Assembly: GCA_002411015.1 (NCBI GenBank)
Contig: DHPY01000067.1
Coordinates: forward strand, 32,982-96,981
Length of the DNA: 64,000 nt
From: Armatimonadetes bacterium UBA5352
GTDB taxonomy: Bacteria > Armatimonadota > Zipacnadia > Zipacnadales > UBA5352
Direction: 5' to 3'
Part shown: positions 1 through 8,487 of the stretch, in pieces
Layout of the letters: each line of letters starts with the position of its first letter
How positions within the stretch are numbered: position 1 is the stretch's first letter
Notes under the pieces: model-generated
What the model was told of the DNA's origin: nothing
What the model saw: only the letters and a program-made list of their open reading frames with translations
Databases searched by the model: none
Made by a program: the position numbers and the translations under genes

Positions 1-272
1 GCAGCATGCGGCATGAAGAACGATGTACATCAACGCAACCCGCTCCGAGACGCCTGTCGATCCACGGGAGCGGGCGGGTTCTGTAACCTCATCGCATACG
101 GTAGTATAGGGAAATCCGAGCACGCTGTCAAATCAGTCACGGTTGCTTACAATCATCTCCTTCCGGGGTATGATGCCTCTCGGAACGCAACAGGCAGGTC
201 TCGACGCGGGGGCGCCGAAGATTGCTGAGGCACGATGGCCACGGACACCGGACTGGCAAGGGAGGATCTATC
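1..272. other. Intergenic leader upstream of the stalk-domain gene
   Basis: I see no convincing gene here. Short open frames lack a ribosome binding site and recognisable protein character. A weak sigma70-like promoter can be read on the plus strand (TTACAA at 147-152, 16-bp spacer, TATGAT at 169-174), which would serve the gene starting at 273. A Shine-Dalgarno GGAGG lies at 261-265. Confidence 0.4.
147..174 (+). promoter_or_regulatory. Possible sigma70 promoter of the stalk-domain gene
   Basis: TTACAA at 147-152 and TATGAT at 169-174 are separated by 16 bp. Both hexamers are imperfect, so this is only a candidate. It lies about 100 bp upstream of the chosen GTG start. Confidence 0.3.
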
Positions 273-2381
273 GTGACACGAAGACGGATCTCGCTACTGA
301 TGATCGTGAGCCTGGGGCTGCTGGAGATGGTCTGCTCCGCGCAGGATACCCCCCCGGCAAACGTGCAGGTGACGGTGGATGGGGCGGTTGTCGGGTTCAG
401 CGGCCCGATCCTGATGGTTGACATGCAGTACCCGCTTCTGCCCGCCGACACGTTCCTCAGGGCGCTGGGCGCCACCCCGACATGGAACGCGACCGCCCAG
501 CGGCTTGACATCACGTTCGGCCGGAGCGCCGTGCAGATGTGGTCAGATCGCGACTGGATCACTGTTGATGGCGAGCGAGGCACGCTGGAAGTTGGCCTTG
601 ACACCCACAACGGTGTGCCCTACGTCTCGGGGCCTGAGATGGCGGCGCTGCTTGGCTTCGATGTGCAGTGGGACCAGCCGTCACTGGCGCTCACAATCGG
701 CACCCCGTCGGTCATGCCCGAGGGCCCGACTATCGCCGCCACGCTGCTTGAGGTCCGCCAGGGGCCGCCGGTCGCGCTGCTCGTGCGGGTGAATGAGACT
801 GGCGAGGTAGGCGAGGTCACGCTGGCGGAGACCCCGATCATTCAGCGCGGCCGCGCCGGAGAGGACCCGATGTCCGCTCAGCTTGCCGATCTGCTGCCCG
901 GCGATCTCGTCGAGATCGTGCTGGACGAGGCCAACACAGCCATCGGCGTGCGTGCGAGCTATGCGGAGAGCTTCGGGATCATAGCGGCCATCTCCGGCAA
1001 CCGCATGACGATGCAGGACGGCGCGAACTACCCGCTCGGCGGCGGAGTCGCCGCGTTCGGCTCGGACGGTGCGCCGCTCCACCTCCTGGCGGCGGTCGGG
1101 CAGGCGGCGCTGATCACGCAGAACCCGCAGGACAACTCGGTCTGGCGGATCCTGGCGCAGCGGCGCGGGACGCCGACGCCACCTGCGCTGGCGCAGCCGA
1201 CAATCGCAGCCTTCACCCTGCCTCAGTACGCCATGCCGCTGGGCCGGGGCGAACGACTTGAGTTGCGTCTGATCGGAACTGCGGGCGCAACCGCGACGGT
1301 CGAGCTTGGCGCTACCGGGCAGGCACTCAATCTGCCGGAGACGGCGCCTGGCGTCTACTCCGGATCGTTCACAGTGCCCGCGGGTCTTGTCATGCTCGAG
1401 CAGAGCCTCGTCGCCCGGCTGCGAGCCGGCGATGCGACCTCCGAACAGGTGCAGAGTGATCACGTGGTTACCATGGACGGGGAGCCTCCGGTGGTGGCCG
1501 ACCTGCTGCCGAATCACCGCTCCAGGCAGGCGAACCCGAACACGAACGTGCGGGCGAACTTCAATGATGGCGCCGGGGTGGGCGTCGATGAGACGACCGC
1601 AACGATGGTCTTCAACGGTGTGGACGTGACCGAGGCGGCCGTCATCCGCCCCGGTGGCATCGTCTACGACCCGCCGGAGGCCCTGGCGCCGGGCCAGTAC
1701 TCAGCGACGGTGCAGGTGGCCGACCGAGTAGGCAACATAGGCCGCGCTGAGTGGATATTTTCCGTGCCGACGGTGCAGGTCGGCATCCTCAACCTCACAC
1801 ACGATGCCACCGAGGCGCTTCGGACCGGCGCGACGATCAATGTGACGATGCAGGTGGCGGCCCCCGGCCAGGCAGCGAGCTTCAGCATCCCCGGCGTCGT
1901 GGAGAATGTGCCGATGACGCGGGTGGGGGAGACGAACTCCTACCAGGGCAGCTACGTGGTGAAACGTGGTGATGCCGCCACGGACGCAGTCCTGAGCGGC
2001 TCATTCACCGCGGCGGACGGGACGCTGTATGAGGCGAATGCCGAGCAGACAGTCACGATCACGCCGCCGGTGGTCCCCTTCGCGATCACGACACCTCAGG
2101 CCGATGTGACTGCCCCGCGCCGGATCACTCCCGCAGGCACGGCGCCTCCCGGCTCAACCGTCCGCTGGACCATCACCTACCAGGAGTTCATCCTCGCGGG
2201 CGCCGTGGCATCCGATACGGTGCGGGCCGATGAGAATGGCGTGTGGGAGGCGCGGAGAGAGGTTGATCTGCGACTTATGCTGATCGGCATGGCCGACGGG
2301 TACACGCTCACCGCCGAACTGCTGAACGCGGCGGGGGCCGTGCAAGCGACGGAAACCTTGGAGTTCAAGGCGAGGGACTAA
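273..2381 (+). CDS. Secreted stalk-domain / Ig-like repeat protein
   Basis: This is a predicted exported protein of about 702 residues. The start is a GTG with GGAGG 7 bp upstream, and it is followed by a typical signal peptide (Arg-rich n-region, hydrophobic ISLLMIVSLGLLEMV, then CSAQD). Residues of roughly 20-140 resemble the copper amine oxidase N-terminal 'stalk' domain seen in surface proteins (paired repeats with GPILMV, LLPADTFLRALG and PYVSGPEMAALLG). The rest looks like beta-sandwich modules, including a segment with an Ig/cadherin-like ending (QVADRVGNIGRAEW). No catalytic motif is visible. It stands alone and is followed by a strong terminator, so it is probably monocistronic. A structural or cell-surface binding role is inference; the exact ligand cannot be told from sequence. 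Confidence 0.8.
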   Translation: MTRRRISLLMIVSLGLLEMVCSAQDTPPANVQVTVDGAVVGFSGPILMVDMQYPLLPADTFLRALGATPTWNATAQRLDITFGRSAVQMWSDRDWITVDGERGTLEVGLDTHNGVPYVSGPEMAALLGFDVQWDQPSLALTIGTPSVMPEGPTIAATLLEVRQGPPVALLVRVNETGEVGEVTLAETPIIQRGRAGEDPMSAQLADLLPGDLVEIVLDEANTAIGVRASYAESFGIIAAISGNRMTMQDGANYPLGGGVAAFGSDGAPLHLLAAVGQAALITQNPQDNSVWRILAQRRGTPTPPALAQPTIAAFTLPQYAMPLGRGERLELRLIGTAGATATVELGATGQALNLPETAPGVYSGSFTVPAGLVMLEQSLVARLRAGDATSEQVQSDHVVTMDGEPPVVADLLPNHRSRQANPNTNVRANFNDGAGVGVDETTATMVFNGVDVTEAAVIRPGGIVYDPPEALAPGQYSATVQVADRVGNIGRAEWIFSVPTVQVGILNLTHDATEALRTGATINVTMQVAAPGQAASFSIPGVVENVPMTRVGETNSYQGSYVVKRGDAATDAVLSGSFTAADGTLYEANAEQTVTITPPVVPFAITTPQADVTAPRRITPAGTAPPGSTVRWTITYQEFILAGAVASDTVRADENGVWEARREVDLRLMLIGMADGYTLTAELLNAAGAVQATETLEFKARD

Positions 2382-2405
2382 GCGCACTCGCCGCAATACC
2401 TGAAG

Positions 2406-2441
2406 CCGAAGTCCGGGCGCTTTGCCCGGACTTCGGTTTTT
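2406..2441 (+). terminator. Rho-independent terminator
   Basis: A perfect 13-bp stem (CCGAAGTCCGGGC at 2406-2418 with GCCCGGACTTCGG at 2424-2436) closes a GCTTT loop and is followed by five T residues. It lies 25 bp after the stalk-domain gene and separates it from the SOS cassette. Confidence 0.93.
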
Positions 2442-2444
2442 AAC

Positions 2445-2500
2445 AGTCTTCGCTCCTTGCGCCCTGCTGGACGTCGGCTCTTTCTAGTCTTCGCTCCTTG
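2445..2500 (+). repeat. 15-bp direct repeat pair before the SOS promoter
   Basis: The sequence AGTCTTCGCTCCTTG occurs at 2445-2459 and again at 2486-2500. The second copy supplies the TTG of the -35 hexamer of the downstream promoter. The function is unknown; it may be a small duplication. Confidence 0.75.
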
Positions 2501-2526
2501 ACAGTCGAACATGAGTTCGATATACT
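2498..2526 (+). promoter_or_regulatory. Sigma70 promoter with embedded LexA (SOS) box
   Basis: TTGACA (2498-2503) and TATACT (2521-2526) are spaced by exactly 17 bp. The spacer contains the palindrome CGAACATGAGTTCG (2506-2519), which matches the GAAC-N4-GTTC core of the LexA/DinR box known from Firmicutes, Actinobacteria and Chloroflexi. LexA bound here would cover the promoter. The genes downstream (DUF6504 and DnaE2) are typical SOS mutagenesis genes, so box and cargo agree. Confidence 0.88.
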
Positions 2527-2559
2527 GATCGTACCTCGACTGACAGTGAGTGAGGCACG

Positions 2560-2820
2560 ATGGCGATCATGACGAAGTCAATTGGAGAGCCGATTGAGAT
2601 ACTGCGCATGGGCGCGGATCGCTGCCCGGACATGTTCATCTGGCGCGGGCGGAGATACTCTGTCGTAGAGACCGGCGGCACCTGGCGATTGCTCGGGCGG
2701 TGGTGGGAGGGCGATGGCGAGCATCGCTTCGTCCGCGTCGCAACGAGCACAGGGAAGACCTTCGATCTCTGCCGCTATGACGCAACTGATGACTGGCATG
2801 TTTACCGGGTGTGGGACTGA
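2560..2820 (+). CDS. DUF6504-like small protein of the SOS cassette
   Basis: This 86-residue basic/aromatic protein has a GEPIE start, a FIWRGRRY core and a C-terminal WHVYRVWD. The pattern resembles DUF6504 proteins, which are found next to dnaE2 or at the C-terminus of ImuB-type Y-family polymerases. The molecular role of that family is not established. The ATG is preceded by GAGG at 5 bp. It is the first gene after the LexA-controlled promoter and ends 6 bp before dnaE2, so the two are very likely co-transcribed and translationally coupled. The family assignment is from memory of the motif pattern; the SOS association is supported by the promoter. Confidence 0.75.
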   Translation: MAIMTKSIGEPIEILRMGADRCPDMFIWRGRRYSVVETGGTWRLLGRWWEGDGEHRFVRVATSTGKTFDLCRYDATDDWHVYRVWD

Positions 2821-2826
2821 GATCGC

Positions 2827-5800
2827 GTGAGTTACGTTCATCTGCATGCACACAGCGCATTTTCCTTCTACGACGGTGCCACACGGGTCGAGGAGCTTCC
2901 CCGCGCGGCGCGTGATGCCGGGATGTCCGCCATCGCGCTCACCGATCACAATACGCTCGCTGGCGCAGTGCGCTTCTATCAGGCCGCACTTGAGGCCGGG
3001 GTGAAGCCGATCATCGGCGTGGAGTTCACGATCGAGCCGGTGCTGCCCCGGCTGCAGGAGGACGCGGAGCGGCCGCCGCACCTCGTGCTGCTGGGGGAGA
3101 ATAACGAGGGCTACTCGAACCTCTGCAGGCTGGTCACGGCCGCACGGCTGGGGGAAGCCCGCCGCGAGAGCGCGTTCTCAGCCGCCTATGAGGAGGTGGA
3201 TCGCGACCGGCCGCTGCTCACGCAGGAGAATCTGCGGCAGTATAGCGAGCACCTGATCGCCCTGACCGCCTGCCGCAAGCGCGGGGAGATCCCGCACCTG
3301 CTGGAACGCGGGCTGCTCAATGAGGCGCTGGAGGTCGCGAAGTACTACCGCGACCTCTTCGGCCCGGAGCGGCTGTTCATTGAGCTGCACAACCACTTCC
3401 TGCCTCGCCCGCAGAGCCGCTCGCGCTATCGTCTGGCGGAGCTTGCGGCGAGGCTTGACCTTCCATGCGTGGCGACCAACAACGCGCACTACCTGCACAA
3501 GTCGGGCTACCGGCTGCAGGATGTGCTCGTCTGCATGGGCGCGCGGCAGATGGTTGATGAGCCGAACCCCGACCGCCGCCCGAACGCCGAGTTCTACCTG
3601 AAGAGCCCGCGGCAGATGGCGGAGTTGTTCGCGGATCAGCCTGAGGCGATCGCGAATACCGCCCGCATCGCAGAGCGGTGTGAATGGGAGCTGGACCTGG
3701 AGACCTTTCATTTCCCGGCATTCGATCTGGAGCGGTTGCGGACAGACGAGGGGCATCAGCACCCGGCCGCCACTCCCGGGATGGGCGAGTCCTCGCGCAC
3801 ATTCCTCCGCCGGCTGTGCGAAGAGGGAACGCTGCGCCTCTACGGTCACCTGACCGGCGCGGTTCGCGAGCGCCTCGACCACGAGCTTGCGATCATCGAG
3901 GACAAGGGCCTCCTGGACTACTTCCTGATCGTCTGGGACATTGTGCGGTTCGCGCGCTCGCAGGGCATCTTCTGCACCGGCCGCGGCTCCGCGGGCGATT
4001 CGCTCGTGAGCTACGTCCTCGGCATCACCCACGCCGACCCGCTCGCGCACGACCTGCTCTTCGAGCGCTTCCTCAACCCCGAGCGGCGCAATATGCCCGA
4101 CATTGACGTCGACTTTGACACCCGCCGCCGCGATGAGGTCACGAAGTACATCTACGACACCTACGGCGCCGAACGAGTCGCTGCCGTCTGCACCGTCAAT
4201 ACCTTCCGCGCGCGCTCGGCGATCCGCGAGATCGGCCGTGCGCTGGGCTTCTCCGATGAGGAGATCGGCAGAGTGGCCTCGGTCTTCCCGCACATCCGCG
4301 CCGGCGACATCTCTGAGGCGCTGGAGAAGTATCCGGAGGTGCGCGATGCGCAGCTTGATCTCAGCAACAAGCGCCTGCTGATCGAGCTTGCCGAGGAGAT
4401 CTCCGGCCTCCCGCGCCATCTCTCGGTGCACGTGGGCGGGCTGCTGATCGGCACGCGCCCGCTCACGGAGATGGTGCCGCTCGAGCTTGCGAACAAGGGC
4501 ATCGTGATCGGCCAGTTCGACAAGGATGACGTTGAGGCGCTCGGGCTCGTGAAGATGGACATCCTCGGACTGCGCATCCACTCGGCGATCGTGGATGCGC
4601 TCGAGCATATCGAGGCGCACGAGGGCCAGCCGCTGGATATCGAGGCGCTGCCGCTCGACGACGAGCCCACCTACGAACTCCTGCGCTCGACGCACACCGT
4701 CGGCCTCTTTCAGCTTGAGAGCCCCGGCCAGCGGAACCTCCTCGGCCGCGTCCAGCCTACCAACTTCGAGGACATCATTGCAAACATCTCACTCTTCCGC
4801 CCCGGCCCGGTGCAGGCGGACATGATCACGCCCTACATCATGCGCCGCCACGGCCTGCAGGAGGTGGAGTATCCGCACCCGGACCTCGAGCCGGCCCTCG
4901 GCAGCACCTTCGGCGTGGTGATCTACCAGGAGCAGGTCCTGCGCATCGCCCACGCCATCGCGGGCTTTTCGCTGGGCGAGGCGGATGTGCTGCGGCGAAT
5001 GATGACGCACGACATCACCCCGGAGGACCTCGAGGAGATCGAGGAGCACTTCGTGCTGCGCTCCGGCGAGCGCGGTGTGCGGCCGGCGGTGGCACGCGAG
5101 ATCTTCTCAATGGTGCGCGGATTCGCCGCCTACGGCTTCAACAAGGCCCACGCGGCCTGCTTCGGCAAGGTCTCCTACCAGACCGCGTGGCTGAAGGCGC
5201 ACTACCCGGCGGAGTTCATGGCCGGGATCCTCTCCAGCCAGCCGATGGGCTTTTATCCGCCGCGCACGGTCGCCGAGGACGCGAAGCGCTTCGGCTGCGG
5301 CATCCTGCCACCATGCGTCAATCGCAGCGACGATCGCTGCCTGGTTGAGTACGAGCGCAACCCGATCGGGGATATCCGCCTGGGGCTGTGGATGGTGCGC
5401 GGGATGCAGGAGCGCAGCGTGGATCGCATCCTCAGCGAGCGCAGGCGTGGGGGAGAGTTCGCGTCGCTGGAGGACTTCTGCGTGCGCACCAGCGTTCCGG
5501 GACCGGTGGTCGAGAACCTGATCCTCGCGCGCGCGTTTGAGTTCACCGGCCTGCCTCCGCAGGAGCTGCTCTGGCGGCTGAGCGCGCTGCCGGGGGATGT
5601 CGTAGCCGACCGTCACGGGTGCCAGCAGAGCCCCACGCTCTCGTATGAGGACGTTGACGATCTCGTCGGGATGCTCCCATCGCTCGACCCGATGACGGAG
5701 GTGGCGCGGGTCGCAACCGACCTGCATGTCCTTGGCGTGAGCACCACACGCAATCCCTTCAGCTTCTGGCATGATCGCCTGCAGGAGCTGGGCGTAACGC

Positions 5801-6207
5801 CAAGCGTGAAGCTGTGGGAGCGCGAGAACGGGGAGCGCGTGCGCGTTGCGGGCATCATCGTCTCCCGCGCCCGGCCGCCCACGCGCAGCGGCCGCACCGC
5901 GATCTTCATCTCACTGGAGGACGAACTCGGGTTGATAGACGTGGCGGTCTTCGAGGATGCTTGCCAAAAATGCGGACGGGTGCTCTACACAAGCCCAGTG
6001 ATCTGCGTCGAGGGGAAGCTCACGCGCATGGGCGCGCTGGACCTGTCGGTGACTGCGCAGAACGTCATCGGCCTCGGCTCGTGGGAGGATTTCCGCCTCG
6101 CGCCGCAGGCAGACAAGACCCTCGGCAGCGCGGCGAGGCGCAATGAGCACGCAAAGCGCCAGACGCCCGCGCGCGGAGGGGAGCGGAGGCAGATCGCGTA
6201 CTACTAG
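2827..6207 (+). CDS. dnaE2: Error-prone DNA polymerase III alpha subunit DnaE2 (ImuC)
   Basis: This is a C-family replicative-type polymerase of 1126 residues. The N-terminal PHP domain starts with HLHAHSAFSFYDGA and TDHNTLAG. The polymerase core has the catalytic PDIDVDF (Asp425 and Asp427) and a third Asp in VKMDILGL (Asp578), so the active site looks intact. The C-terminus ends with an OB-fold (about 1004-1090, VRVAGIIVSRA) and lacks the tau-binding tail of DnaE1. The length and the SAFSF-type PHP start favour DnaE2, the mutagenic translesion polymerase induced by DNA damage. The start is a GTG 6 bp after the DUF6504 gene. ImuA and ImuB partners are not present in this window, so the cassette is either reduced or has its other members elsewhere. 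Confidence 0.9.
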   Translation: MSYVHLHAHSAFSFYDGATRVEELPRAARDAGMSAIALTDHNTLAGAVRFYQAALEAGVKPIIGVEFTIEPVLPRLQEDAERPPHLVLLGENNEGYSNLCRLVTAARLGEARRESAFSAAYEEVDRDRPLLTQENLRQYSEHLIALTACRKRGEIPHLLERGLLNEALEVAKYYRDLFGPERLFIELHNHFLPRPQSRSRYRLAELAARLDLPCVATNNAHYLHKSGYRLQDVLVCMGARQMVDEPNPDRRPNAEFYLKSPRQMAELFADQPEAIANTARIAERCEWELDLETFHFPAFDLERLRTDEGHQHPAATPGMGESSRTFLRRLCEEGTLRLYGHLTGAVRERLDHELAIIEDKGLLDYFLIVWDIVRFARSQGIFCTGRGSAGDSLVSYVLGITHADPLAHDLLFERFLNPERRNMPDIDVDFDTRRRDEVTKYIYDTYGAERVAAVCTVNTFRARSAIREIGRALGFSDEEIGRVASVFPHIRAGDISEALEKYPEVRDAQLDLSNKRLLIELAEEISGLPRHLSVHVGGLLIGTRPLTEMVPLELANKGIVIGQFDKDDVEALGLVKMDILGLRIHSAIVDALEHIEAHEGQPLDIEALPLDDEPTYELLRSTHTVGLFQLESPGQRNLLGRVQPTNFEDIIANISLFRPGPVQADMITPYIMRRHGLQEVEYPHPDLEPALGSTFGVVIYQEQVLRIAHAIAGFSLGEADVLRRMMTHDITPEDLEEIEEHFVLRSGERGVRPAVAREIFSMVRGFAAYGFNKAHAACFGKVSYQTAWLKAHYPAEFMAGILSSQPMGFYPPRTVAEDAKRFGCGILPPCVNRSDDRCLVEYERNPIGDIRLGLWMVRGMQERSVDRILSERRRGGEFASLEDFCVRTSVPGPVVENLILARAFEFTGLPPQELLWRLSALPGDVVADRHGCQQSPTLSYEDVDDLVGMLPSLDPMTEVARVATDLHVLGVSTTRNPFSFWHDRLQELGVTPSVKLWERENGERVRVAGIIVSRARPPTRSGRTAIFISLEDELGLIDVAVFEDACQKCGRVLYTSPVICVEGKLTRMGALDLSVTAQNVIGLGSWEDFRLAPQADKTLGSAARRNEHAKRQTPARGGERRQIAYY

Positions 6208-6212
6208 ACGCC

Positions 6213-6302
6213 AGCAACGAAAGCAACGACAGCAACGACAGCAACGACAGCAACGACAGCAACGACAGCAACGACAGCAACGACAGCAACGACAGCAACG
6301 AC
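6213..6302 (+). repeat. 9-bp tandem repeat, about 10 units
   Basis: Ten uninterrupted units of AGCAACGAC follow each other. The first unit ends in A instead of C, and the array decays into AGCGAACGG at 6303. It starts 6 bp after the dnaE2 stop. The period is a multiple of three, so it would read as a Gln-Gln-Arg or Leu-Ser-Leu repeat, but no credible gene uses it. It is probably a slippage-prone minisatellite. Confidence 0.95.
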
Positions 6303-6317
6303 AGCGAACGGCGCCAC

Positions 6318-6467
6318 CTACGCGGGGGTGATCGTCATCGTGCGCTCAAAGGTGCGGGCGGAGCGGCCGGGAGAGAGCGTCTCCCGCACTCCCGCGATCG
6401 GGTCGCGGGCGCAGAAGCCCTGCAGCGGCTCCAGTCGCCCCTCGACGCCGTCCGCCTGGAGAGTCAT
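6318..6467 (-). CDS. Possible 49-residue hypothetical protein
   Basis: A short frame begins with ATG 8 bp after the stop of the upstream membrane-protein gene and ends at TAG. The product has a strand-like end (RTFERTMTITPA) reminiscent of the C-terminus of a beta-sandwich enzyme. There is no clear ribosome binding site. It could be a coupled small gene, the remnant of a longer deleted gene, or chance coding potential in GC-rich DNA. I do not recognise a family. Confidence 0.3.
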   Translation of the reverse strand: MTLQADGVEGRLEPLQGFCARDPIAGVRETLSPGRSARTFERTMTITPA

Positions 6468-6475
6468 CAGAGTGC

Positions 6476-8482
6476 TCAATAGAGTATCTTGTGATCGCGG
6501 AGGCCGGTAACGCCGTCAATGAGCAGCCAGGCTCCCGAGACGAGCATTGCGCCGAGGATCAGGCCGAGGAAGAAGGGGCGCCACCTCTGCACGGTGCGAT
6601 AGCCGCCGTAGCGCATCGCCACAGTCTGACACGCCCAACCGACCATCACCGAGAGCCACTCGCGGATGACGTAGACGTTGAAGCTCATCGCAAACGCGAC
6701 CGGGTGCAGGGGCCACCAGAGGAAACGCATTCGCATGAAACTCAGGAATGCGAGCTTGAGGGCCGCATAGCCCATGATCGCCAGGCCCATCCAGTCCGGG
6801 CTCTTGAGCCCAACACTGGTCACGAGCTCCAGGTACTGCCCGGGGTAGCGCGCCAGGGTGACGAAGCGCGCCGGGTTGATCGCCACGCCACCGTGGACGT
6901 AGCCGGCGCTCAGCACGAAGTAGTAGCTGACCGGGACCGCGACAAGCGTTGCCAGCACCAGCGACCAACTGATCGCGCGCGCATCCGTGTTCGTCTCATC
7001 CGAGAGCTTCAGCGACTGCATGACCCGAGGCATCGGCACCACGCGCAGATGATAGCAGTACGCGGTCGCCATGCTTACGGCGGCCCACCCGGCGGGGCGC
7101 ATGGTGCGGTAGGGGATGAGCGCCCGGACGACATCCTGCGCCGCCCATGCCGGGTGGTCGAGCCACGGCATCCCGCCCTCCGCCAGCAGGCGGGTCATCG
7201 CCAGCGAGTAGCTGAAGAAGACGATCCAGAGCAGGATCGCGACGGGAACGGGTATGCCCGCGGCGGACGACCACGCGATCATCACCGCGAAGGCTGCGAG
7301 CCCGGCCCAGACCGCCAGCGGGAAGGGCATCGGCTCGTCACGGTCGGCCTGATAGCGGCGGAAGGTGAGCCCGCCACGGATGATCTGCATGATCGGCCCG
7401 CGCGCCACCCAGAGACTGACGGCAGAGAGGGCGAGGTAGGCGCCGGCGGTCTGCATCCCGGGGAACGGATAGGCGTCGCCGCCCGCGGCGGTCGTGAGGC
7501 CGCCAATGCCGAGTGCGCGGCCGAGGACGGTCTCAAGCTGTCCGAGCCAGTAGAGGGCCCAGAGGCTGAATGCGACCTCGCGCGTGAGCAGGAAGCTCAG
7601 ACCGATGATCATCGGCATCGCGGCGAAGCGGATGGTTCCCAGGGCGTTCCAGGGGACCGGCCAGGCGGCCGTACTCACCGGGGTGCCACCGAGGGTTGCG
7701 ATAGTCAGCATCGGCAGGTGCGGGTAGTAACCGTTCAGGCCGTTGTAGAAGTGCACGCCGAATGCGAGCGCCACCCCGAGCCACATGACTGGGTTGCGGA
7801 AGAAGTCGCTGAGCAGCCGGCCACGCTCAGGCGTCTCGACGACCTTCACCGGGAGCACGATGAGCGGGAAGAGGAGGCGTTCGCGCTCGATCCACTGCCT
7901 CCGGAAGATCGTCGCGAGGGACATCATCACGACGTAGCTGGCCAGCACCAGCACCGTCCACCACGCCAGCGGCCCAAGCCACTCGCGCCAGGGCACCGGC
8001 AGCGGCCATGCCTCAAAGAGGCCACGTACCACGAGCGGGTCGCGCGGCGCCATCCAGTTGGGCACGTGCGCCAGCAGCAACTCGTCCCAGCGGTTCTCGG
8101 GGCTGGCGAAGTAGAACGGGCCGGCGATCATCGGCAGCAGGATCTGCGCGAGCGCCTGGGAGGCGATCCCGGAGGCCATGACGGTCATCGTGAAGACGAC
8201 GACCAGTTCGGGGGTGGTCAGGGAGAGCGGCCGGTGGATCGCGCGGAGAACGACGTTGAAGAAGACGAAGATGCACAGGAAGATGAAGAAGCCGCCGATA
8301 GGCGGGAAAGTGAACGAAAGCTGCGTGCCATGGATGATGAGTTCGGCATACTGCGTCCAGTCGCCGAGGAAGGCCGACGCGGCCACGCCGATCAGGATGC
8401 TGCGCCACGTAAGCCCGCGGCGCAGCGAACGGGCCGCCTCGCGGATCACGCTGATTTCCCCGAGATGTCCATGCGCAGACAT
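6476..8482 (-). CDS. DUF6785/DUF6784 polytopic membrane protein (copy 2)
   Basis: This integral membrane protein of about 668 residues is full of hydrophobic segments (for example LVVVFTMTVMASGIASQALAQ). It has a conserved GLTWRSILIGV start and ends GVTGLRDHKILY. It is a close paralogue of the next gene upstream, with which it shares the order of all recognisable blocks (FLGDW.QYAELIIHGTQ, AINPARFVTLAR, HPVAFAMSF). The architecture fits the DUF6785/DUF6784 family, which looks like a secondary transporter (oligopeptide-transporter-like), but no substrate is known. The start at the Met of MSAHGHLGEIS is chosen because it lies 5 bp after the stop of the upstream paralogue; longer extensions would overlap that gene. 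Confidence 0.78.
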   Translation of the reverse strand: MSAHGHLGEISVIREAARSLRRGLTWRSILIGVAASAFLGDWTQYAELIIHGTQLSFTFPPIGGFFIFLCIFVFFNVVLRAIHRPLSLTTPELVVVFTMTVMASGIASQALAQILLPMIAGPFYFASPENRWDELLLAHVPNWMAPRDPLVVRGLFEAWPLPVPWREWLGPLAWWTVLVLASYVVMMSLATIFRRQWIERERLLFPLIVLPVKVVETPERGRLLSDFFRNPVMWLGVALAFGVHFYNGLNGYYPHLPMLTIATLGGTPVSTAAWPVPWNALGTIRFAAMPMIIGLSFLLTREVAFSLWALYWLGQLETVLGRALGIGGLTTAAGGDAYPFPGMQTAGAYLALSAVSLWVARGPIMQIIRGGLTFRRYQADRDEPMPFPLAVWAGLAAFAVMIAWSSAAGIPVPVAILLWIVFFSYSLAMTRLLAEGGMPWLDHPAWAAQDVVRALIPYRTMRPAGWAAVSMATAYCYHLRVVPMPRVMQSLKLSDETNTDARAISWSLVLATLVAVPVSYYFVLSAGYVHGGVAINPARFVTLARYPGQYLELVTSVGLKSPDWMGLAIMGYAALKLAFLSFMRMRFLWWPLHPVAFAMSFNVYVIREWLSVMVGWACQTVAMRYGGYRTVQRWRPFFLGLILGAMLVSGAWLLIDGVTGLRDHKILY

Positions 8483-8487
8483 GGGCC

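Noticed and set aside
13..228. A 71-codon frame at the left edge
   Set aside because: It has no ribosome binding site and no recognisable protein character, and the candidate promoter of the next gene lies within it.
3178..4695. A 505-codon minus-strand frame inside dnaE2
   Set aside because: It is the antisense of the polymerase core, with no protein motif of its own.
6213..6302. CRISPR-like array
   Set aside because: The units are 9 bp and contiguous with no spacers, so it is a simple tandem repeat.
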